A stretch of 12,876 bases of DNA from an uncultured Campylobacter sp. (GTDB lineage Bacteria; Campylobacterota; Campylobacteria; Campylobacterales; Campylobacteraceae). The position numbers and the translations under genes are program-made. The stretch lies in the NCBI GenBank assembly GCA_900772495.1, contig CAAHEJ010000104.1, forward strand, positions 1 to 12,876, written 5' to 3'. This document shows positions 7,441 to 12,876 of this stretch, one piece after another. Every line of letters begins with the position of its first letter. Positions within the stretch are counted from its first letter, which is position 1. Below the pieces are notes generated by a model. That model was not told the origin of the DNA. It searched no databases and was given only the letters and a program-made list of their open reading frames with translations.

Positions 7441-7488
7441 AAATAAGGTTAAAATTCAGCAAAAAAGCCAAATTCCAACCTAAATTTT

Positions 7489-8151
7489 TCACAATTGCAT
7501 CTTATATCCAAGCCCTGAAACATTTTTGATAAGCTCATCGCCTACCTTGTCGCGCACGCGCTTGATAAAAGTGCGTATAGCCGTGTCCGTTACGCTCTCA
7601 CTCGTCCAAATGTGGCGTTTTATGTCCTCGTGCAGCACAAGCGCGCCTGATTGCTTGATGAGCAAGGACACGAAGGCAAGCTCTTTTTTCGTAAGGGCGA
7701 TTTGCACGCCGTCTCGCACCAAAACCTTTTTCACGCGGTCAAATTCATAGTGAGCGTTGATGCGGATAGTCGCATTTGTGCCTATTTTGCTCTCTTTGAT
7801 ACGCTCGATGATGCGCAAAAGCTCGTCTATATCGACAGGTTTGATGAGATATTTGTCTATGCCTATGTCTATGGCTCGCAAAAGCCGCTCTTTTTCAGAG
7901 TAAGCCGAAAGCACGATGATGGGCGTGTCTGGGGAGATTTCTTTAATGCCCTTTGCCATATCAAGTCCATCGACAATGGGCATTAAAATGTCCGTGATGA
8001 CAAGGTCTGGGTTGTATTTTTTGAATTTTTTAAGCCCCTCATCGCCGTTTTTAGCGGTGATGAGCTTGGCAAAAAAGCCACTTAATGCCCTTTGCAAGCC
8101 ATCTCTTAACTTGTCCTCGTCCTCAACTATCATTAAATTTAAATCTTTCAT
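7489..8151 (-). CDS. bumR: OmpR-family response regulator, BumR-like
   Basis: The 220-residue product has a receiver domain (about 1-120) with the acidic pair Glu10-Asp11 (IVEDED), phosphoacceptor Asp54 (LVITDILMP), Ser82 and Lys104 (LIKPVD), so all phosphorylation residues are present. A winged-helix DNA-binding domain (about 126-220) follows, with LTKKELAFVSLLI, TDTAIRTFIKRVRDKVG and the final SGLGYKM. The ATG at 8151 overlaps the sensor stop (ATGA) and has AAGGA seven bases upstream, so it is preferred over the ATG at 8166. By synteny and pairing with the following sensor it corresponds to C. jejuni Cj1491c, reported as BumR of the butyrate-responsive BumSR system (from memory). The regulator domains are certain; the name is an inference. 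Confidence 0.85.
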   Translation of the reverse strand: MKDLNLMIVEDEDKLRDGLQRALSGFFAKLITAKNGDEGLKKFKKYNPDLVITDILMPIVDGLDMAKGIKEISPDTPIIVLSAYSEKERLLRAIDIGIDKYLIKPVDIDELLRIIERIKESKIGTNATIRINAHYEFDRVKKVLVRDGVQIALTKKELAFVSLLIKQSGALVLHEDIKRHIWTSESVTDTAIRTFIKRVRDKVGDELIKNVSGLGYKMQL

Positions 8152-9353
8152 TGATTTTCCTTGCATTCTTTAAGATAAATGTCAAAGCAAGCGCCCTTTT
8201 TGTCGTTGCTTGCGATGATTTGCCCCTGCATACTCTCTACAATCTGTTTGCAAAAATACAAATCCAGCCCAGCCCCTTGCACAGGATACTTTGTCGTCCA
8301 AAATGGCTGAAAAACCTTATCCAAAAACAAAATTCCCCCCGCCTTATCTTTGACGCTAATTTTAACATAGTTTTTGTTGAATTTACTTAAAGTTACAAAT
8401 ATATTTTTATTTTTTTTCTTGCCGTAGGCTTCAATGGCGTTCATAAAAAGATGATAAAACACGCGCACAAGCTCATCTTCTGCCCCAAAGACGAGATAAT
8501 CGCTCTCTTTGCTTTGAATTTCTATGTTCGCCCCCGCGTTTTCAAAGGCTTCAAAGTTAATGTCAAGCACTTCTTTAAGGGCGTTTTTGAGCCAAAAGCA
8601 AGACAGGCGTTGTTTGCTTAAAGAGTTTGTGAAACTATCGATACTTGATGACATTTTTTGGATTAAATCCTTGCATTTGTCGTAGTTTGCTTGCAGTGCG
8701 TTTGAGTTGTGGGCGTTGTTTTTTAGCTCAAAAAGCGTGATACCAAGCTCATTTAAGGGCTGACGCCACTGATGAGCTAAATTTACAAGGGTTTGCTGGA
8801 CGGATATATCCACGCTTTTTTGATGAATTTGTCGCAGCTTTGCTTCGTTGCTGATGAAATTTGAGCGCAGCTCTTCCTCCACGCTTTGCCTTTGCTCGTA
8901 AAAGCTCTTGTGGTAGTTTATCATCACTTCTTCAAAGTTTTCATTCATCTGGCGCAGCTCGTTTTTAGCGTTTAAAAGCTCGCCATTTAGCTCAAAAAAC
9001 TTGCTTATGTCATAAGACAGGCTCGCATAAGCGCAAATTTCAGCCTTTTCGTTGAGTATGGGTATGATGAGAGTATCTAAATACAGCGTTTTGCCGTCTT
9101 TGCTTAGGTTTTGAAAGATGATTTTATAGGGCTTTGTGTCGCCCATTTTTTTGCGGAGCTTGCGAAAAGCACACTTTGAAATGTCAGGGTGCTTTAAAAT
9201 GCCGTGTTTCTTGCCGATGAGTTCTTTTTTGCTGTATCCGCTTACTCGACAAAAATGGCGATTGACATTTGTGATAACGCCGTTTTCATCGGTTTGTGAG
9301 TAAATCATCATCTTTTCGATGCCCTTGATATAGGCGTTTAAGTCTGTTTTCAT
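8148..9353 (-). CDS. bumS: Soluble PAS sensor histidine kinase/phosphatase, BumS-like
   Basis: The 401-residue product has no transmembrane helix. It carries a PAS domain (about 10-120; IYSQTDENGVITNVNRHFC, SGYSKKELIGK), a coiled coil (about 120-180), an H-box with His194 in NLAHQWRQPLNELG, and a GHKL ATP-binding domain with Asn305 (HLFMNAIEAY), a G1-like DKAGGI (336-341), FQPFWTTK, and a G2-like GAGLDL (360-365). G1 and G2 depart from the usual DNGGGI and GTGLGL. In C. jejuni the syntenic BumS (Cj1492c, from memory) is described as acting mainly as a phosphatase on BumR in response to butyrate, which fits degenerate ATP-site motifs. The ATG at 9353 overlaps the SafE-like stop (ATGA); a longer ORF from 9428 would run 79 nt into that gene and is less likely. 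Confidence 0.8.
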   Translation of the reverse strand: MKTDLNAYIKGIEKMMIYSQTDENGVITNVNRHFCRVSGYSKKELIGKKHGILKHPDISKCAFRKLRKKMGDTKPYKIIFQNLSKDGKTLYLDTLIIPILNEKAEICAYASLSYDISKFFELNGELLNAKNELRQMNENFEEVMINYHKSFYEQRQSVEEELRSNFISNEAKLRQIHQKSVDISVQQTLVNLAHQWRQPLNELGITLFELKNNAHNSNALQANYDKCKDLIQKMSSSIDSFTNSLSKQRLSCFWLKNALKEVLDINFEAFENAGANIEIQSKESDYLVFGAEDELVRVFYHLFMNAIEAYGKKKNKNIFVTLSKFNKNYVKISVKDKAGGILFLDKVFQPFWTTKYPVQGAGLDLYFCKQIVESMQGQIIASNDKKGACFDIYLKECKENQ

Positions 9354-10171
9354 CGTGTCAGTCCTAGTCCCAAATACGCAAGATAAATTCCATAAAGCAT
9401 TATAATCAAATACGAAATTTTTGTCCATAAATTTTGAAATTTACTCCCTAAACGGCGTTCTAAAAAACGCGCCACTTCGCTAAAAAAAAGCAAGGCAGGC
9501 AGGGTGCAAAGCCCAAAAAGTAGCATTATGAACGCGCTTTGGTATAAATTTTCTTGACTCATCGCAAGGGCAAGGAAAAAATACACTAGCCCACAAGGCA
9601 CAAAGCCGTTGCAAAAGCCCAAAACAACGGCACTTTTATAGCCTTTGAATTTCGCGTTTTGCCACACTTTTTTAGCAAAGGCGTTGAAAAAAAAGGGATT
9701 TTCAAAAAAGGCTAAAAATTTGCCCTTGAAGTTGAGTGCTAGGGCTAAAAGCACCATAAAAACGCCCAAAGCAAAAAACAAAACGCCCTTGTTTAAAAAG
9801 GCTAAAACATTGCCAAATGCCCCAAAAATCACGCCCAAAAGCATATAAGCTATGATACGAAAGCTGTGGTAAGTAAGGATTAGGGCAAAGGGGGCTGAAT
9901 TTTGAGCTAAATTACGCGTGAAATTTGTGCTACTTTTGGAATTTTGCTCTAAATTTAAGGCTGAAATTTGAGCCGTTTGGGCTAAATTTGGCTCGTTTGG
10001 ATTTTGCGTGAAATTTTTTGGGGCTGAATTTGATGAATTTAAAGGCGGATTTATCTTTGTGGCTGAATTTAAACGCAAAAAGGCTAGGTTAAAGCCCCCA
10101 CACATAGCATAACAATGCGAAAAACTCGACAGCACAGCCACGCTCATAGTCGCTAAAATGTCAAAATTCAC
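9350..10171 (-). CDS. SafE/COG2836-type membrane protein with a low-complexity loop insertion
   Basis: The 273-residue product is a polytopic membrane protein. Helix 1 contains SFSHCYAMCGGF (His19, Cys20, Cys24), the HCxxMCGG motif of the COG2836 branch of the TauE/SafE superfamily, and a later helix contains GFCNGFVPCGLVYFF (Cys187, Cys193). Members are often annotated sulfite exporters but are frequently linked to copper and cytochrome oxidase biogenesis, which would suit the nearby cco operon (inference). Residues 35-95 form an Asn/Ser/Gln-rich tract between helix 1 and helix 2, longer than I expect for the family. The start is GTG at 10171, overlapping the carA stop (GTGA); ATG at 10147 is an alternative, but it would remove part of helix 1. 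The gene lies between carA and the sensor gene. Confidence 0.8.
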   Translation of the reverse strand: MNFDILATMSVAVLSSFSHCYAMCGGFNLAFLRLNSATKINPPLNSSNSAPKNFTQNPNEPNLAQTAQISALNLEQNSKSSTNFTRNLAQNSAPFALILTYHSFRIIAYMLLGVIFGAFGNVLAFLNKGVLFFALGVFMVLLALALNFKGKFLAFFENPFFFNAFAKKVWQNAKFKGYKSAVVLGFCNGFVPCGLVYFFLALAMSQENLYQSAFIMLLFGLCTLPALLFFSEVARFLERRLGSKFQNLWTKISYLIIMLYGIYLAYLGLGLTR

Positions 10172-11286
10172 AGCAGTTTCGCAAACTCAGCGAAGATATA
10201 TTTGCTCTCGTGCGGTCCGCTCGAACTTTCAGGGTGATGCTGCACGGAGATGATAGGATAGTCCTTATACACAACGCCTTCGACATTGTCGCCAAAAAGG
10301 TTGCGGTGCGTGATGGTCGCTACCTCGCAAATGCTTTCAGGCACATTGTAGTTGTGATTTTGCGCGGTGATTTCAACTACCTTGCTTTGCTGGTGCAGCA
10401 CGGGGTGGTTTGCGCCGTGTTGCCCAAATTTCATCTTATAAGTTTCATACCCAAAGGCATTGCTGAGTAACTGATGTCCCAAACAAATGCCAAGCATAGG
10501 AATTTTAGCCTCTATAAGCTTTTTTATCTCAGCGATTTCAGCCTTTAAAATCTTAGGCTCGCCCGGTCCGTTTGAAAGAAAAACGCCTTGAATTTCGCCC
10601 TTTTCAAAGAGCTTTATGAGCGTGTCAGCCTTAGTGTCATAAGGAAAAACTTCTACCTGCAAGCCAGCTTCAACCAGCTCATTAAGGATATTTTTTTTCA
10701 CGCCGTAATCCATAACCGCCACTTTTTTAGCTAAATTTTTAGGGCTTTTATAGCCTAAACTTGCCTTGTCCCAAGCACCTTGTGCGTGTTTGTAAGGCTT
10801 TTTCGCACTTACCTTGGCGACTAAATTTATCTCATCGATTTTAGGGCGTTTGGCAAGCTCGGCTTGAAGCTCGCTTTTATCGCAAATTTGCGTTGAAACT
10901 ATGGCGCGAATGTTGCCACAATCACGCACTAGCTTTACCAAAGCCCGAGTATTTACGCCGCAAATGGCGATTTTGCCTTTGCTTTTAAGATACTCATCAA
11001 GGCTTTTTTCTGCTCTAAAATTTGAAAAACTTTCCTCAAAATGATGCACGAAAATCCCACTCGCAAAGACTTCTTTGCACTCATCATCAGCCTCATTTGT
11101 CCCTACAATGCCTATTTCTGGCATAGAAAAAACGATAAATTGTCCCGCATAACTTGGGTCTGAGATGATTTCTTGGTAGCCTGTTAAAGAAGTGTTAAAA
11201 ACAAGCTCCCCATCATAAGTGCCGCTTGCCCCATAAGCCTTTGCGCTGAAAAAAACGCCATTTTCCAAATACACAAAGGCTTTCAC
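10168..11286 (-). CDS. carA: Carbamoyl-phosphate synthase small (glutaminase) subunit
   Basis: CarA hydrolyses glutamine and supplies ammonia to CarB for carbamoyl phosphate, the precursor of arginine and pyrimidines. The 372-residue product has the small-subunit N-terminal domain (FNTSLTGYQEIISDPSYAGQ, ICGVNTRALVK) and a class I glutamine amidotransferase domain with FLSNGPGEP, the nucleophile Cys268 in MLGICLGHQLL, and His351 and Glu353 in SVQHHPESS; the full triad is present. The start is GTG at 11286 (MKAFVYLENG), overlapping the DUF507 stop as GTGA. carB is not adjacent within this window. Length and motifs are normal. Confidence 0.97.
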   Translation of the reverse strand: MKAFVYLENGVFFSAKAYGASGTYDGELVFNTSLTGYQEIISDPSYAGQFIVFSMPEIGIVGTNEADDECKEVFASGIFVHHFEESFSNFRAEKSLDEYLKSKGKIAICGVNTRALVKLVRDCGNIRAIVSTQICDKSELQAELAKRPKIDEINLVAKVSAKKPYKHAQGAWDKASLGYKSPKNLAKKVAVMDYGVKKNILNELVEAGLQVEVFPYDTKADTLIKLFEKGEIQGVFLSNGPGEPKILKAEIAEIKKLIEAKIPMLGICLGHQLLSNAFGYETYKMKFGQHGANHPVLHQQSKVVEITAQNHNYNVPESICEVATITHRNLFGDNVEGVVYKDYPIISVQHHPESSSGPHESKYIFAEFAKLL

Positions 11287-11846
11287 AGCATACCTTTTTT
11301 TCTCAGCTCTTCTTGGTAGAGCTTATCAAAAATTAGCTCGTATTCTTCTGAGCCGACCACAAGTTTTTTGCTACGATTTTCTTGCATTTTGTCTATCTTT
11401 TCAAAGACTATGTCCTCGATTTTTTCATAGCTTTTAAGATAATCATCAATCGCCGCAAAGATGAGATTTTTCACGCGGTTTTCGCTCACGCCAAAGTTGA
11501 TTAAATCATTTTCGACAAATTCTTTTAAGATAAGGTGTGCAAGCTGGTTGTGCCTATCTTCACTATTAAAAATCACTTCAAATTCAGGTGCTAGCTTTTT
11601 TTTGACAAGCCAAAACATACTCTTTCTGTCAGCTTGATAAAAGTGCATTTCCTCTTCTTGCTCTTCTAAAATTTCTTTGACTTTTTCATCAAGTTTTTTT
11701 TCTTTTAAGGCGTCATTTTCAAGCACTTGCGTGGCTGTTTGGTTGAGCTTTTCAAGGGTATCTTTGACATCAACAAAACTTGAATTGGCTATGTCTAGGA
11801 CGATTTTGTTGCTGATATATGGGATATGCTGAGCTTTGATACGCAT
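11283..11846 (-). CDS. DUF507 family protein
   Basis: The 187-residue, soluble, highly charged and mostly helical product begins MRIKAQHIPYISNKIVLDI and carries an acidic segment (KEILEEQEEEMHFYQADRK). This matches DUF507, a family of unknown function common in epsilonproteobacteria; recognition is from memory and synteny (Cj1495c position). No enzyme motif is visible. The ATG at 11846 is preceded by GAAAGGTG a few bases upstream and by a T-tract promoter, so it is the first gene of the operon DUF507-carA-safE-bumS-bumR. Its stop overlaps the carA GTG. Confidence 0.85.
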   Translation of the reverse strand: MRIKAQHIPYISNKIVLDIANSSFVDVKDTLEKLNQTATQVLENDALKEKKLDEKVKEILEEQEEEMHFYQADRKSMFWLVKKKLAPEFEVIFNSEDRHNQLAHLILKEFVENDLINFGVSENRVKNLIFAAIDDYLKSYEKIEDIVFEKIDKMQENRSKKLVVGSEEYELIFDKLYQEELRKKGML

Positions 11847-11873
11847 TTTACACCTTTCTTAATGAGTTATGAA

Positions 11874-11922
11874 ATGATAGCTTAAAATGTATAAAAAAAA
11901 GTTAAAAAATAGAAAAAAGAGA
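11874..11922 (-). promoter_or_regulatory. Probable T-tract sigma-70 promoter of the DUF507-carA-bumSR operon
   Basis: On the minus strand four T-runs of six to eight bases recur every nine or so bases (about 11922-11893), followed by TTTTAAGCTATCAT with TATCAT (11879-11874) as a likely -10. Periodic T-tracts in place of a -35 box are the known style of Campylobacter promoters. The start would be near 11867, with a leader of about 20 nt. TATACA slightly upstream is an alternative -10. Confidence 0.6.
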
Positions 11923-11940
11923 AAAAATTTATAAATTTTT
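11923..11940. promoter_or_regulatory. Perfect 18-bp AT palindrome upstream of the DUF507 promoter
   Basis: AAAAATTTATAAATTTTT equals its reverse complement. Its core AAAATTT-AT-AAATTTT lies 44 bp upstream of the proposed -10 hexamer. It shares half-sites and spacing with the palindrome before ccoN. Function is unknown; chance cannot be excluded. Confidence 0.35.
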
Positions 11941-12038
11941 GCAAAAAGTATGATTTATCCTCATCTTGGCATTTTATTTTGCGAAAAAGTTTGAATTTAT
12001 TTAAAAAACAAAAGTAAGGCTCTTTCATAAAGGAGATA

Positions 12039-12275
12039 TTAAAACCTTGCAAAGAAATTCAATTCGTTGTTGTAGCGTTTGTAAATGCCCTCTATGTCGA
12101 GTTTCCAGCTGCCTATGTTCAGCACTCTTGCGCCTAAATTCGCGCCGATGACATTGTCGTAGCTTTCGTTGTCGTATTTTAGCTCCTCGTTGCCAGCGCG
12201 CATAAAGATTTCTTTGTGTGAGTTGTAAAGCTTGTTTTCATAGCTCACTCTCGCAAAGACGAAGCGCAAAGAGTA
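12039..12275 (-). pseudogene. Remnant: C-terminal end of an autotransporter-type beta-barrel
   Basis: The frame reads YSLRFVFARVSYENKLY, continues through short amphipathic strands (VIGANLGARVLNIG, KLDIEGIYKRY) and ends NELNFFARF before TAA. Alternating polar/aromatic strands and a terminal Phe are the signature of the last strands of an autotransporter or other outer-membrane beta-barrel. A stop (TGA at 12278-12276) lies directly upstream in frame, and no ATG, signal peptide or passenger domain is present, so only about 78 codons survive. A TTG at 12269 is the only conventional in-frame start. It appears fused out of frame to the beginning of a small hydrophobic ORF starting at 12321, which suggests a deletion. 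It is separated from the DUF507 gene by 192 bp. Confidence 0.6.
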
Positions 12276-12321
12276 TCAATCCCACTACGATGATGATTTT
12301 AAGAGCATTTAACTCACACAT
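12238..12321 (-). CDS. Possible 27-residue hydrophobic peptide across the deletion junction
   Basis: The ATG at 12321 has GGAG seven bases upstream and opens a frame encoding MCELNALKIIIVVGLILFAL and seven more residues before TGA. The N-terminal two-thirds look like a membrane helix or signal anchor. The rest overlaps the autotransporter remnant in another frame. It may be the decapitated start of a former envelope gene rather than a working peptide. Confidence 0.2.
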   Translation of the reverse strand: MCELNALKIIIVVGLILFALRLCESEL

Positions 12322-12651
12322 TTTCACTCCATAAACAACATTTTGTCATAAAAATGGCACACAAAGGCGTTTCACACTTTATAAGACAAAGCCTCACAAA
12401 AAACATTTGCACCTTACAAAGTCCCGCAAAAAAAAGCACTTTCGCACCTCAAAAACTAAAAGCCAAAAAGCCAAGCACTCAGCCGTGCGTAAAGGCTCAT
12501 TTGTTCGGCTTAAAAATGCTCTTTGCAAGCGACACAAGCGCATTTACACACTTTGTTTGTGTCTCGCCTGTAATGAGCGTAGCATTTTGAGCGGTGAGAT
12601 ATTTGCGGTTGTTGGCTTTGTCTTTGCCCTGTATGATTGCTCGTATCATTG
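12276..12651. other. About 376 bp without a convincing gene
   Basis: Between the autotransporter remnant and the pepP fragment I see only small ORFs. The best, on the minus strand at 12649-12497, encodes 50 residues beginning MIRAIIQGKDKANNRKYL and has AGGTGG upstream, but it resembles nothing I recognise. The sequence at 12361-12450 contains three imperfect repeats, each starting ACAAAG. A small hairpin-like GCAC...GTGC followed by T-rich sequence lies near 12487-12474 on the minus strand. Overall it looks like decaying DNA between two gene fragments. Confidence 0.5.
12361..12450 (+). repeat. Three imperfect short repeats starting ACAAAG
   Basis: Copies begin at 12361, 12386 and 12416 (25, 30 and about 35 bases). 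Copies 2 and 3 are the most alike: ACAAAG, a pyrimidine-rich CCTCAC/TCCCGC block, an A-run of six or eight, then CATTTGCACCT / CACTTTCGCACCT. Similarity is by eye only. Confidence 0.3.
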
Positions 12652-12876
12652 TTACCACCTAATAAAATCACAAAGCTCTTTTTGCGCTTGCAGATGATAG
12701 CGCCCATCCGTGAAAAGATGAGCCGCGTTTTCAAGCACCACAAGAGTGCCAGCTGAGCCTGTGAAACCGCTCACAAAAGCCCTATCCGCAAAGCATTTGG
12801 GCACATACTCGCTCGCGTGAATGTCCGCTGTGGGAATGACAAAGGCATTTAAATTCGCCCTTTTCATCAGCTCTTG
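12652..12876 (-). pseudogene. pepP: N-terminal fragment of Xaa-Pro aminopeptidase (PepP/M24B), truncated
   Basis: The frame is open at the right edge (QELMKRANLNAFVIP) and reads the conserved creatinase-N segments ADIHASEYVP, RAFVSGFTGSAGTL and LFTDGRYHLQAQKEL, typical of aminopeptidase P, which removes an N-terminal residue before proline. After QKEL the sequence departs from the family (CDFIRW) and stops at TAA, so the metal-binding catalytic domain, several hundred residues, is missing from this reading frame. No continuation of the catalytic domain is seen in other frames down to 12276. A working copy may exist elsewhere. The 5' end lies outside the window. Confidence 0.75.

Noticed and set aside
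7226..7492. Minus-strand ORF of 88 codons between bumR and ccoN
   Set aside because: Its middle part is simply a translation of tRNA-Leu(CAG), and it runs across the ccoN promoter; it has no coding support.
9354..9428. Longer N-terminus for the BumS-like protein (start at 9428)
   Set aside because: It would run deep into the SafE-like gene; the start at 9353 gives the ATGA overlap typical of this operon and begins directly before the PAS region.
12407..12697. Plus-strand Lys/Arg- and Cys-rich ORF of 96 codons
   Set aside because: It has no recognisable motif, overlaps the pepP fragment in antisense, and its composition follows from the local repeats.
1..12876. CRISPR array, prophage or insertion sequence
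   Set aside because: I saw no regularly spaced identical repeats, integrase, transposase or terminal inverted repeats; the only repeats are short and imperfect.

Overview
The window looks like a chromosomal segment of a Campylobacter species or close epsilonproteobacterial relative. The evidence is the AT-rich sequence (roughly 35-40% G+C by eye, not computed), the ccoNOQP gene order with epsilonproteobacterial accessory genes, a DUF507 protein, T-tract promoters, and overall synteny, from memory, with C. jejuni Cj1482c-Cj1495c. Every supported gene lies on the minus strand, so transcription runs from high to low coordinates.

Region A (12876 to about 12040) is decayed. It holds an N-terminal fragment of an Xaa-Pro aminopeptidase (pepP), about 375 bp without a convincing gene but with imperfect ACAAAG-type repeats, and the last ~78 codons of an autotransporter-type beta-barrel fused out of frame to the 5' end of a small hydrophobic ORF.

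Region B (about 11940 to 7489) is a tight operon: DUF507 protein, carA, a SafE/COG2836-type membrane protein, and a soluble PAS sensor protein with its OmpR-type response regulator (BumS/BumR-like). Each of the four junctions is a 4-nt stop/start overlap (GTGA, GTGA, ATGA, ATGA). A T-tract promoter lies in front of the DUF507 gene.

Region C (7440 to 7240) holds tRNA-Leu(CAG), a perfect 16-bp AT palindrome and the promoter of the oxidase operon.

Region D (7239 to 1) encodes the cbb3-type cytochrome c oxidase ccoN-ccoO-ccoQ-ccoP. It is followed by a DUF4006 membrane peptide, an overlooked 33-residue membrane peptide, a secreted protein anchored at its C-terminus (TPM-like), a FixH/CcoH-like assembly protein, and addB (DNA-end-processing nuclease), which runs off the left edge. 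Junctions are overlapping or a few nucleotides apart, so addB appears to sit at the distal part of the respiratory operon. A good intrinsic-terminator-like hairpin lies inside the signal-peptide codons of the TPM-like gene, between the oxidase genes and the distal genes.

Points to follow up are that embedded terminator, the 33-residue coupled peptide, matched AAAATTT-NN-AAATTTT palindromes 44-45 bp upstream of both promoters, and Asn/Ser/Gln-rich tracts that share DNA words in three unrelated envelope proteins.
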